Assembly (NCBI RefSeq): GCF_901000735.1
Contig: NC_081545.1
Location: 5,314,583-5,378,582 of the forward strand
Direction of reading: 5' to 3'
DNA: 64,000 nucleotides
DNA from: Corylus avellana
Taxonomy: Eukaryota > Streptophyta > Magnoliopsida > Fagales > Betulaceae
Positions within the stretch are counted from its first letter, which is position 1; each line of letters begins with the position of its first letter. The notes under the pieces are model-generated. The model saw only the letters and a program-made list of their open reading frames with translations, made no database searches and had not been told where the DNA came from. This document shows, piece by piece, positions 10,113-21,364 of the stretch. The translations under genes and the position numbers were made by a program.

Positions 10113-10254
10113 TAGCTTTCCTGCAAATAAATATTGACATTAAAAATATTATCTATGACAATCAAAATCATATTAATCTAAATAGTTGGAATAAGATTAA
10201 TGAAAGTGTCACACCATAAAATGAACTATTCACAAGGTTTAGAATAAGATATGC

Positions 10255-10870
10255 TTTCTTCTTGGATCAATCCCTACCATTGGCGTTCATGGCAGATGAT
10301 CATGCATCTCTTTGATCCACCAATTAATTCAATTAATTCCCTCGTAAACTCCAAAATCTTGGGTCAATAATTGATCTTATTGAAAATTGTTATAAATAGA
10401 GAGATTGAACTTGATAACAGCAGCCCTTGTGCTAACAAGATCACAAAGGTACATCCAAAATAAGTGTTTGAGAACTGCTGCCTGTTATGTTATATTAGAA
10501 TAATTTGACACTGAGAATTGCTGTCTGTTCTTCTTTTGACCTTATCCTATATAATTTTTTAAAAAATCAGTCATTGAATTTGTACGATCCACATGAGTGA
10601 AGGTGTGAGTTTTACCGATCCAATGGTTGACTTTTTGTTTAAAAAATAAATAAAAAGAATTGTATGAGAGAAATTCATGAGAAGGACTTGCAAACACAAC
10701 GCAAGTATTGTAGACAAGATCCAAGGCACTATACAAGCACTAATGACATCGAACCTAGTCTCACCATCAAAGGATCACAGGTTTTACAAAGGAATTAAAT
10801 TAATTGGTGGATGAAGGGAATGATCATCAACCATAAACGCTGATGGTTTGGATTGGATTCCAAGAAAAAA
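10255..10870. repeat. inverted repeat pair with 420-bp spacer
   Basis: About 90-100 bases at 10255-10345 (ccaccaattaattcaattaa, gatgatcat) reappear inverted and diverged at 10770-10870. The left side overlaps a dispersed repeat (ctaaatagttggaataagat, 10175-10255) that is also found at 34268-34350. Confidence 0.6.
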
Positions 10871-10929
10871 TGGAGGGGGTTCTCCCAATTGAGGATGGAT
10901 GTTTCCAGATGTCAAAATACATATTGTTT

Positions 10930-12810
10930 TTTTTAGACTTTTCAGGGCAATAAAAAGATATCGTGCGATTTAAAAAACACTTAATCTAAAATTGGAGAAA
11001 AAAAATCTGCGATTTTTATAAGTAGGTTAGGGGATACTTATTTGAAAAATGCAAATTTAAACTAAAATCACAATTTCGCATAACAAATATTTGATAAAAA
11101 AAAAAAAAAACCTTTTAACATGTTTTACTAAACGCCTTTGCGATTTTAAAAAATAACGATTTTAAAAATACAATTTTTAAAATTACAGTTATTGAAGCCG
11201 CAATCCTAAACGGACCCAAAGTCATAGTTCCCTTTTTCTTTATTCTTGCTGGCTGATCGAATCATGGATTGTTTCATCTTATTTTTAGTACTTCCGCTTG
11301 CTTCATTACTTTTTTCAGGTTTGTTCTCGAAGCAACTTAAGCTTTTGCATCTATTTTGTAATTTTATATCCTTTTTTTTTTTTTTTTTTTTTTTTTTCAT
11401 TAACACTAATTTTATAGATGCAACCTATTTCTTTATCTAGATAGCATTAAATTTTTGAAAATTTATTTGAACAGTTTTTTTTTTAAAATTTTTTTAATAC
11501 AATCCATTAAAAACAGAACCGTTACAAGAACACAAAAGTTCCAAGGTTGGGGAACAACAACAAACCCAAATCGAAATAAGCAGAGCTGATGAGAATGGAA
11601 AAACCAAACACCGAATCAAGAAATGGGCATGTTATTGACCACAGGGTGTCAATAATTTTTCCGTCCTCTTTTCTTTAAACAAAAGCCAAGAATTGAGCCG
11701 CATAAAGCGGTTTAGGCTGCATAACAGATATTCATCTTTATGCAGCCTAAACAGATATTCAAATAAATAAAAATTTATTTGAACAGTTATTCATCTTTAT
11801 AGTTCCAACCATTCTCTCTACCATCTCACATATGCATGCATGACGTAGAAAGGAAAATGTGCCAGATCATTAATAGTTTTTTACATGCAAGACCATTTAA
11901 ATATCTCTTACGCATTAAAATACATTTTTTTTTAATTTACATAAAACGTGTTTTGTAAGATGAGTTGGACAAAATATGAAAAAAAAAAAAAAGACACCAA
12001 TCATTTCTTATTTATATTTTCCTTATATTTGGCTCATCTTATCTTACAAATCAATAATTAGATTTGTGGACTACGTCAATAGTGCACCTATAAACATCTC
12101 AGTTTCTTCTTGCTTTCCGGAAAAGAGAAAACAAAAAGATTTTGAATAATGTGAAAAGATCATACAAGTAGCTCATGAAGTTGAAAAACTCATATGGTCA
12201 CATAGTATCCATCATTGATGCCAATCAAAAAAAGCATCAACCTTTCCTTTCTCAGAAATAACTCAAATTCTAGCCGTGGTGATTAAATCTGTGTTTTTGA
12301 TTCAGGATAGTTAACGGGCCACGGCAACCGTAGATGCATAATCTATAGCTTACATGATGAAGCTCATCATTTGGGGTCATTTGAGGTCTCTGTTTAGCTT
12401 TGAATCTATATGGCAAAGAAATGGAAGCAGTGGCAGCTTTGGCTTTTGCTAGAATCACAAGCCACGGTACCTGATTGAGAAATTTCCATTGTTGCCAAAA
12501 CCTGCAAAACACACATAATTTTGAAAAGTTATTGAATTATTTGGTGTGAATGAATCTCAAACTTCTTGAAAGTTACAAAAACTATTGGAAGAACGATAGA
12601 CAAATTTGAAAAGGATATTTACTCGACAAACATATGAGAGTACTGCTGTTTTGCAGTCCTCAACAAGTTGAGCTCCTGCATATAAACTGTTTTCACGTAT
12701 GGAAAACACCACGTTCGCAGAATAGTTGCTTCACTTTCTCTTCATTACAACAAGAAGCAACTGTCATGTACTCTCAACAATATCATTACCAACTTGGCTT
12801 GGTTCCTCTT
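10930..12810. other. no gene seen; AT-rich MITE-like tract and a perfect hairpin
   Basis: 10930-11218 is an AT-rich block with cgattttaaaa motifs ending in ccgcaatcctaaacggaccc, resembling hAT-type MITEs. At 11710-11752 GTTTAGGCTGCATAA pairs perfectly with TTATGCAGCCTAAAC around a 13-base loop. The minus-strand ORF at 12270-12512 has no recognisable family and is not called. Confidence 0.6.
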
Positions 12811-13732
12811 TGAAAATACAAACCGGGACTCCAAACACATTTACAAAGGGGGTTGAATATATAGGTGTTTACCAATTTATGTGGAATTTAAAAATAATAT
12901 ACCACACAAACAATCACCAAATATAAAGAAATAAATAAATCAATCAATACAAGTAATTTGGTGACGAAGTGGAAACCTTTTGAATAACTCTTCAAAAGTA
13001 AAACCACTTCAGGGCGGCCAACTCAAAAAATCAATCCACTATAGAAGAAATAGAGCTACAAGAAGTTCACTTTTACAAAACCTTTGTACTTGATACTCTC
13101 TTGCTTTAGATAAGCAACCCACTAATCTAACTACCATAGTAGCTCCTTAGAACATCTAGAAATTTCTTCTACTTGATCTTTTATATATCGGAACTCCGGT
13201 AGGCTTTAGGCTTCGCGAGATACATGGATTTGTGTGATGCACAACTTTACTCTAGGAGAAATAAAATAGCATGATGGCTACAAAGACAATTTCTAATCAC
13301 TCCCAGCACAAGGTTCTATAACCTAAAGTTCTTACAAATAACTTACAAAATATCTCTTTAAATAGACTTAATTGAGAGACTTGAGAAACTTGAGCAGCAA
13401 GAAAGAGATCTGAATCCAGAATATTATGGAATTCGGGATTCTGTCTGATTGGTCGATCTTTGGAACGAGGTCCTAGGGTTTTCGCTCGTTCGAACGGATA
13501 TTGGAACGATGAATAGAATGAAGCGTTTGATGCTACTTGGAACGCCACTTGGAATGAACCTCTCTGGAAGTCTTCCTTCGAATGCCCATTGGAATGCCCA
13601 TTAGAATGAGACATACTGGAATGCTTCATTGTCTACATAGAAGCAAACTTGTTCGAACACAACAAAACCTGTTTAAAAAGCAATTACACCACATGTTTAG
13701 ATCACTGAATTTAGCCAACATAAATACTAACA
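12811..13732 (-). mobile_element. Ty1/copia-type solo LTR (about 920 bp), diverged
   Basis: Read on the minus strand it begins TGTTAGTATTTATGTTGGC and ends GTCCCGGTTTGTATTTTCA, matching both ends of the clear solo LTR at 38060-38932 (TGTTAGTTCTTGTGTTGGC ... GTGTTTCA). The inner part shares the blocks gtaaccaaa-like, gcaacccact and ggaactccgg with the LTR relics at 33673-34265 and 34689-35555. Flanks (ctctt and cttat) do not form a clean target duplication, so either the ends have decayed or a boundary is slightly off. Confidence 0.7.
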
Positions 13733-15830
13733 CTTATCAATTGCCTGCAATTATCATAATTTTTATGTCCACAGATAATCTTGATTGAAAAAACTAACTT
13801 ATAAGTAAAAATAAAATAAAAATAAAAAACAATCAAATAACACTTTACAGCAAACGGGATATGCAAAATACAGATCAAATTCTAGGTGCTTCTAGTGGGC
13901 AAATTAGTTCTCCCTAAACTTGAGCAGATTTTCTTTTTGTTCATTGTTCTTGCCTAGAAATTCAGAATGGTAAATAAGCCGCAGTCCTAGAAATTTAAAT
14001 CATGTTTTGGAGGACACTGGAACCGCCTTTTAAAAGAAACACGTTGACCTGATACAGTTGATCAATTTCTTCATGTTTTTTTTTTTTGGTAAGTAATTAG
14101 CCGAAGGGAGGGGGAAGTGGGAGACCAAGGACCATAAACACTAAAACCCAAGACTTCGAATCCTGTTTCAGTTGTTGTGGTTTTTCATAAATTGTTTTGG
14201 CTACAATGGAAAGTCTGATTGAAGCTATGGCTCCAAGTATGACCACTAAAACCCCTCGCTTGTTAAGCTTGCCAAGGAGGCAGATTGGAACCTCAAGAGA
14301 TTTTTTTTTGTTTTTGTGGCTAGTGGAGGGGATTCTAGTTCTTCCAGTGAAATATCAACTGCAGTAAGTCCTATGGATAAACCAAACGAGACGAGAATGA
14401 GTCATATATGGCTGTTATTTCCAACTGCAGATGATTTCCAAATTATGGATAATACACTTAATATGACATGACTCACTTGCAAGATTAGTAATCTGTGATT
14501 ATGTTCAGTCTGTGATAGAGATAAGATTAGTATTAGATACGTTTAAGGTTTAAGACTTGAATTGGAGTCATTAGGATTCGGTCATTTCAAATTAGGATTA
14601 TGTTATTTAAAATTAGGATCATGATTAATTAGGAGCCTTGTCAATTCATGAGTCATCTTTTTGTATCTATATAAAGACTAGTTGTGATTAATGAAAAGCA
14701 GAGAACTTACTCGAAAGGAGTTATTGTGGCCTCTCCTACCCGAAAGGAGTTAATTGTGGTTTCTCCCACCCAAGAGGAGCTACACAAATCCCATTCCCGT
14801 TTCAACCCAACCTCATGTATCCATCAGTCTGCAGCCTGTTTTAACTCCATAACTCTTGCAAGCACATAAGCTGGAAGTATGTCCCACCTAGATCCTATAG
14901 CATTTCTGAGTGTGAACCTGACAAGTGGACATACGTTTGTAAGTAACATGTAATACCCTGCCTCTCACAACAGGGCGAGAGTTTTGGGATCTTAAAATTA
15001 ATCAGGCAAAACAATAACTAAGACCCTAGTTAAATATCCAGGATATAGATCAATTATTTATAAGGATAATAAAAATCATTACATGGAACTGTAGGTTTCT
15101 ATTTGTTAAGTGAAAAGTTTAGAATTCACTGGAGAAAATGATATAATGAGGTCAACTAGACAACAATTTATGGAAAAATGAAATTGCCGAACGAGATCAT
15201 AGAAGTGGCTCTACATGCGACTATAGAGAATATGGTATGGCCATACATAAATATTCCAGAGTATGTACAATTTATGTGATCAGCACGATGAAGACATCGT
15301 ATTAAATATAATTAACAATAAAGAGTAGTTAGATGGTATTTGGTCCATTTGTAGACTCGGGTTAAATAATATGTGTGGACTAGTAGAAGTATTTGGAGTT
15401 TTAAAAATGATATTAGTTTTCTCTCATATATAGTATTATTATGATTTTAATTTCTATCTCTAAGATGTAATCACCTGCAGTCACATACAAACCTGCTTTG
15501 ATGCATGAATCTCACCTGTTGCCGCTTGGCATTACTCTAAGCGACAGAGAAATTTACAGTAAAGCTTCCATCAATTTTCATGTTGTTTTCACTTGCAAGA
15601 AATTAGCTCATCATCTCAAGTGAGCATTCGTTGTAGTTTTTTATTCCAAATGATAAGATGTTTAAGACATTTTGCATTATAAAATCTTTTATTTTCTTCT
15701 CCAAACTTTTCACAGCAACCAAATCGAGCCAAATACACACATTCCATATCTAAAATTGTGCATGTCTAAACTAAAATATCAAAATTGGGGTTTAAACTAC
15801 AGGAATCAGAATGATTACCCAAACGACTCT
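13733..15830. other. no gene seen; LTR-like fragment near 14480-14830
   Basis: 14480-14830 has LTR character: a TATA-like tatctatataaagac at about 14666, followed by a repeated cgaaaggagtta block (14713 and 14741). Neither its ends nor a target duplication could be defined. The remainder is AT-rich without a supportable ORF. Confidence 0.5.
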
Positions 15831-17000
15831 TGAGGAGGGCACCCCTTTCAAGCTCTGGCTCTTCCCCAAGGTTTCCTTTAGGGGGGGGGAAATAGCTTCC
15901 CTTTAGAGCTCTCTGGGCCTCTGTTGCCAAATTGAGACATTTTCAACCAGGGAGCAAGTTGAGTAGAAAAGGCACAATCTCGAGCCAAGTTCCAAGAGGA
16001 AGTAGAACCATGGGGGCATGGGGCAGAGAGGAATGGAAACCATAGTCCAAAACTTGAAAGAAAGATGAAGAATACAGAATGATATAAAAGCTTGAGTCCT
16101 TTTTCGGGAAATAACATGATAAGCACCCTCTTCACATGAACCTCAAGATCCTCCCCCTGACAAGCATCCTACCACTTCAACTTTCAAATCCTTATGATCT
16201 TTGAGAAATCACTACAAGCCCAGTGCTTTAGCTGCTATTCCAAGTGTACCATTGGTCCATAGTTGCCAAATTTGGCTTTCCAACCACAACATTGATATAC
16301 CTTTGAAAAGATCAACAAAGCAGCAGAGACGTCATATTCTTAGTGCAGTTTGGAATAAAAAAATCAAGCTTTCATATTTTTTCCATCTCATCTGTGAAAA
16401 AATCAAATCTGCAATGAACAATTGTACTGATGAAAGTAAGGATACCTAATTCCCTGCTTCTCAACTTATTGCATTGTTGCAGAGTGAAGAAGTTTAGAAT
16501 TAGCTCCAAATCTTAAATAGTGCTTCAATTGGTTATGCACATGAAATCGGATAAAAATCAGAAGCTCTTCCAAATATCAAAACCCTCAAAGGTGAATGAG
16601 GAAGAAGGAATAGCATTGGCATATACTTTTGGTATACATGTTTTTCCCACTATCAGATAAAAGAGAGAAACATATACCAAGTCCCTTGTTTGTAGCTGCC
16701 TTCTTAGCAATAATGGGTATAGCCGGCCATATATAGTCAGTCTCTTTGAAGAATTAAATCTGTCATATCCAAACAGATTGCAGAAATCCCCACAACCCAT
16801 TTCATGAATTGCTGCTTCCTAAGCGTGCATCCAATTAATGGGGGTCAAAAAAATCAAATAATAAACTCCAAAATTACCAATGAAAATAGTAAAAGTGTAA
16901 ATTCCATACATGAACGGAGGAGCTACCACCAATTAGGCCCCAATAGCAATAATAATGAAAAGAGTCTGTCCTAATCGTTCAACGGGATCTACATTTGACA
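15831..17000 (-). repeat. NLR 3'-flank repeat, third copy
   Basis: Matches, in the same orientation, pieces of 21650-24420 and, inverted, 53300-56100. Examples are the minus-strand stretch ending at 15831 (gggcacc, ggcctctgttgccaaattgag), the block at 16200-16330 (actacaagccca, caaccacaacattgatat, atcaacaaagcagcagag) and the block at 16560-16970 (gcttctgat-type end, caattaggccccaatagc). It is more diverged than the other two copies. No coding function is claimed; it behaves as the downstream flank of NLR genes in this cluster. Confidence 0.7.
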
Positions 17001-17109
17001 CTAGGAAAATCCTAACAGAAACAATTTCTTAGACACGTGGGGATACTATATGAAGTGAAAGGTAGGAAACATACCGATCGAAGATGTGGCCATAATACGG
17101 CAGGGTGTT

Positions 17110-17445
17110 CTTTTGAGATTCAGGGTTAATATATGAATTTACCTGTTTTGCCTTCTTATCCTGTGCCATCACTTGTCTTCGTAGAAGTTCGGTGGAGTAA
17201 TCATCCAGCAAGTCATCGGCTTCGTACATGGCATCCTTCAGCTTTTCAAACCAATCTCTGACTGCATGGTTCTGGTCCTGCTACTCATCCGCATCCAAAA
17301 GCACAGCTTGGATGGTGGAAACTGTGTTCCCAAGCTTTTGAAGCTCATCTTTGTAACCCCAAAGAAGTCCAATCTCTTGGAGAGCTAGAGAGCCCAAACT
17401 CCTAATGATACTTGCAGCAGTGTGGAACAGAGCTGGTTCGGCCAT
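17110..17445 (-). pseudogene. NLR gene N-terminus (Rx-type coiled-coil domain), truncated
   Basis: From an ATG at 17445 the minus strand reads MAEPALFHTAASIIRSLG, GYKDELQKLGNTVSTIQAVL and LDADE, then continues in frame with AVRDWFEKLKDAMYEADDLL and DYSTELLRRQV. This is the start of a CC-NB-LRR (RGA-like) immune receptor, whose CC domain holds the receptor at rest and signals after recognition. A TAG at 17281-17283 interrupts the domain after residue 54, where relatives have a Gln codon. Homology stops near residue 100 at a donor-like AG/GTAAAT (about 17143), and the NLR 3' flank starts about 140 bases further on. So nearly the whole NB-ARC and LRR body has been deleted and the CC start is joined almost directly to the downstream flank. 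Upstream of the ATG, homology to the 52-57 kb region begins at about 17611. Confidence 0.85.
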
Positions 17446-18279
17446 TTGTTGTTGGTAAATCGAGTGAATGCTAAAAGCTGCTGTTGAGAGGTGTTGGAGC
17501 ATAGAATTAAGGAAGATGCGTTTGCCGAGAAGTGGATGAACAAGGCTAATTGCCATAAAAAGAACCAACATGCCCATAAAAAAATCCATAAGTTAAAAAC
17601 AAGGAAGAAAGAAAAAATAATAATAATAATAGTATGGAGAGAGATACCAAGTTTGAATACAAGATTATTAATTTATTATATATAAAGTTAGAATTATTGT
17701 GCGAATGCAAATAAAATATGGTGTCCTGATCAATTTCTAAGAATACAGACAACATATAGGCGTCGATCGTGAGGCATAAGTAAGAATCCACAACAAAAGT
17801 TGGTGTAACGACCAGGGTGACAAGTGTCGGGGAGTTGCTTTCTTAACCCAATTTACTTTCTTTTAATTTCCCTTACCGGCTGATGCAGGAGAAATTTGTT
17901 ATTTTAATTATGCATGTGTGTTTTTGTTTCTCTTCTTCAATAAGGATTGGGTTTTTCCTTTCCTATTAGATTTATTGTCCTTTTCCTATTAGGATTTGTT
18001 TTCCTTTTCTTTTTCCTTTTCCTTGTTAATTTAGGAGGTGCCTAGCCTATATAAAGACATATAGTCTTTGTTATTTTTTGAGAAATTCAGTTTATATTAT
18101 CAATTAAATTTAAGTCTTTCAGAATTATTTCTCTATTTGTTTATTTGGGGGCAATTAGGAACTTTCTCTTATCTATTTATTATTTTCTCTCTTCCTAAAT
18201 TCTCTTTTCAATATTCAATTCTTAGTTTCTGCTGCTATTATACGCTGTCAGAACAATCTTAGTTCTGCCCGGCGTCAGT

Positions 18280-18291
18280 TGGTATCAAAGC
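18280..18291 (+). promoter_or_regulatory. primer binding site, initiator-Met tRNA type
   Basis: TGGTATCAAAGC two bases after the 5' LTR differs by one base from the common plant retroelement site TGGTATCAGAGC, complementary to the 3' end of initiator methionine tRNA, which primes minus-strand DNA synthesis. Confidence 0.85.
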
Positions 18292-18331
18292 TTAACATCT
18301 TCTTGGGATGAATTTATTTCATTAATTTTTC

Positions 18332-18811
18332 ATGACTAGTGGTCATGGTCGACGTGGATAGGTTCCGAATGAGGAAGTCCCTTACCATGAGCGCAGTATA
18401 CAAGACGTGATGATTGAAGATTTGTAGAAGTAGGTTACAGAGTTAACCCAGCATCTAGCGGCGCAAAATTTGGAGATGTATTGCGATATTGGCGGTCGCA
18501 ATTCAAAATCCAATTTCGAGAACTTGTATCACAAGCTTGTTCTATTTTGGGAACAGCGTGTTCGGGATGAACGACATGAAGACTCAGACTTCAGAGTTAC
18601 GTTTGTTGATGAAGAGTTTCAATATAAAGAAGACATTGAAGATCCTTCTCAATGTTTCGTGAATTGGAATTTTCCACCAACTTTTGATATATATGTCGAC
18701 GATGAAGATCTTTTAGAGGTGGACGAAGATTTTATTTTCAAAGAGGAAGAAATAGTTGATCCTTTTTGCCTTTTTGGGAGATTTATATGCCGTACGAATA
18801 GGAGAAGATAA
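18332..18811 (+). pseudogene. gypsy gag remnant inside the small LTR element
   Basis: From ATG at 18332 the frame reads a basic start (SGHGRRG), then VPYHERSIQDVMIEDL, VTELTQHLAAQNLEMY, NFENLYHKLVLFWEQRVRDE, features seen at the start of some plant Ty3/gypsy gag proteins. In-frame stops occur at about 18359 and twice near 18427. After residue position about 18610 it jumps to an acidic segment (DIYVDDEDLLEVDEDF) that looks like the far end of a pol polyprotein, so the middle of the element was deleted. The open part 18470-18811 alone is 113 codons. Lineage is inferred from memory of family patterns. Confidence 0.6.
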
Positions 18812-19734
18812 ATGGATACCATGTAAAGATTGAAGTATCTCAAAATGATATGAAGAGTTTTCAAACTACTATTCACAATCTTGTTGTGATGGGTTGTAAA
18901 TTGTTTCTCTTCTGGTATCAAGTTGCATTAATGTTGAGAAGTACATGATGAAAGAGATTAATTGGACATCCAGAAGATTGAGGAAAGATGATTTGAACTC
19001 GAGAGCGAGTTCTTTCCAACCCGAAGAGACTGATGCAGGAGAAATTTGAGAAAATTGTTATTTTAATTATGCATGTGTGTTTTAGTTTTCCTTCTTCAAT
19101 AAGGATTGGGTTTTTCCTTTCCTATTATGATTTGTTTTCTATTTCCTATTATGATTTGTTTTCTTTTTCCAATTAGGTTCGCTTTTCTTTTTCCTTGTTA
19201 ATTTAGGAGGTGCCTAGCTTATATAAAGGCATATAGTCTTTGTTATTTTTTGAGAAATTCAGTTTATATTATTAATTAAATTTAAGTCTTTCAGAGTTAT
19301 TTCTCTATTTTCTTATTTGAGGCAATTAAGGACTTTCTCTTTCTTATTTGTTATTTTCTCTCTTCCTGAATTCCCTTTTCAATCTTCAATTCTTAGTTTT
19401 TGCTACTATTATACGCTGTCAGAACAATCTTAGTTTTGCCCGGCGTCACCGGCCTTCACCCACCCAATTACAATATTCATTTGGTTTCTATGAATCTATG
19501 GTTGTCTAGGGTGTGGTTTATTTTCTCCAAAGAAATTCTCAAAGTGTCCTAGTACACGCTAGAGCATATGCATTCGACTTTCACAATAAGAATTTCTATG
19601 TCTAATTAGTGTAAACTACCATGAATCTCACCCATATCTTGATGAGGCCTTTTTTGCTCAAAAAAACTCTAACCAATAGTTTTCAAATATCCACTGGATT
19701 CACTAGACATGGTCACATAGTTGAAAGAATTTAT

Positions 19735-20850
19735 AATACGGAAATATAAAGTGGAATAATAAACAAGAGATACAAGATTTTCGATGGTTCGGTTGAAGAC
19801 CTGAATCCACACACTAAAGCCTTATAGGCTACATCTTATTTTTATTGAGTGAGTATGATTGTACATAAGAGTTTCATTATATAGATGCTAAAAGAAGATG
19901 AACTCTTATATTTGAGCAATGTGAGACAAACTCACTTCTTTGTTGTAAGGAAAGCAAATGGGGAGACCACTTATATAGAGAGCAAAGGGAGAGGAGCTCC
20001 CAAATAATAGCAATGTGGGACAAGCCCATATTACTATTCTAACATTCCCTCTCAAACTCAAGGTAGGAACTTGTGAAATCTTGAGTTTGGTTCTTGATCG
20101 GTGATGGTGGAGACTAGAAGGGATAGTGCCGGAATTTGAAACATCAGTGGTTCTTGAACATCGGCAACACTTGGCCAGAATGGCCAACTATGGGCCTTAC
20201 ATGAAAGCCAACTATGGGTTGAAATGGGCATGAGCTTAAAACAATATCACAAATGCCAAATTACAAATAATGGGCCAAATATGAATGCCAACAATGGCCT
20301 GAAATGGGCCTTGGTTTGAAACAATATCATAAAGGCCAAAATACATGGGTGCCAACTATGAGCCAACAAGCCAACTATGGGCTGAAAAGAGGCATGAGTT
20401 TGAAACAATACCACAAATGCCAAATACAAATAATGGGCCAACAAAGGATCAAGAAAAATGAACTAAGCCAATCAACGGGCAAAAAATATTATGGGTAACT
20501 TGGACATCTTTTGTGGGTAACTTTGGCATTTTAAAAAATAAAATAAAATAAAATAAAAATAAAAATTTGACCGGAAAAACTCATCGGAAATTAAATTGGC
20601 CAGAAATGCGGTCGGCGGCAGCCTAAGGTGGCGGCTGAAGGACGCAATGTTTGGTGCTTGCAACTTGTTGGGCTAGTGAAATGGGCCAAAAATTGTGCTG
20701 GAACTGTTGGATCAGGGTGTGTTGACCTGGTCCAAACTTGAATATTTTTTTTTAACCATGAGCAGCATGTTCAGGGGACAAGGCTCCCCCACTTCTCTTT
20801 CTCAACGTGTGGGGATAAGCCTACATTACTATTCTAACAATCTACTAATA
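19735..20850. repeat. unmatched insert in the left arm with a 90-bp tandem repeat
   Basis: The right arm lacks this block. It includes copia-LTR-like text (caatgtgggacaagcccata near 20010 and again gtggggataagcctacatta near 20811, both followed by ctattctaaca), suggesting an inserted LTR-type element. Within it, 20180-20440 holds three to four imperfect copies of a unit of about 85-95 bases (gccaactatgggctgaaatg, gtttgaaacaatatcacaaa, aataatgggcc). Boundaries and target duplication could not be fixed. Confidence 0.55.
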
Positions 20851-21228
20851 AGCCGTACTAATTAAACAATTTTACGTATTCAACTTTTGCATATATATCA
20901 TCTCTAACAAATAATATGATGATGCATTTAATTTTTTGTGTGATATAAAAAACTTAAACTAATAATCATTTAATTAATACTTGTAAGAGTAGGTATATCA
21001 AGAACATGTAATAGATCTGGTAGTAGAGCAAAGATCGAGTGAGATGAGAGATCAATAGATAGATTAGGAGTTGTAAAGGAAAAGAGGAGAAGAAGGATTT
21101 ATGAAAAGAATAAAGTTAGTTTTACTATGTTTACTTGTAGAAATAAAGGTATTCAAATAAGTTAATGAAAATTAATTTATATAATTATTCACATCAAATA
21201 AGTTAAATAATCTTTATAAAGAAACTAA

Positions 21229-21364
21229 GAGGTTGACTATGATCCTGAATTTTTGGGCTTGCTTGACACAGTTTCTAAGCAAATACTGGTACCCTTTTCA
21301 CCTTTTGATTTGAGTAACTCTGTTTGGTCATGGGTAGCAGCAGAGGCCTTGGCAACATCCAAAG
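21229..21364 (+). other. conserved 136-bp exon-like block, left copy
   Basis: An open stretch right after a stop at 21226-21228 reads EVDYDPEFLGLLDTVSKQ, then VPFSPFDLSNSVWSWVAAEA and ends at a donor-like AAG/GTATTC. The inverted copy at 56372-56507 has the same length, no stop and mostly conservative changes. It looks like a host exon that was in the flank before duplication, but I do not recognise the protein. Confidence 0.4.

Larger units (their letters stand above)
17881..19448 (+). mobile_element. non-autonomous Ty3/gypsy-like LTR element, 5-bp target duplication CCGGC
   Basis: 5' LTR 17881-18277 and 3' LTR 19031-19448, each starting TGATGCAGGAGAAATTTG and ending CCCGGCGTCA. The element is flanked by CCGGC at 17876-17880 and 19449-19453. 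A primer binding site follows the 5' LTR. The two LTRs differ by small indels and substitutions (397 versus 418 bp), so the insertion is not very recent. Only about 750 bases lie between the LTRs, carrying a broken gag piece and no protease, reverse transcriptase or integrase, so mobility would have needed proteins from a full-length relative. The inverted copy at about 57270-57290 has the undisturbed site with a single CCGGC. Confidence 0.93.

Noticed and set aside
12270..12512. 80-codon minus-strand ORF as a gene
   Set aside because: No recognisable domain, no conserved copy in the window and no promoter signal; not enough evidence.
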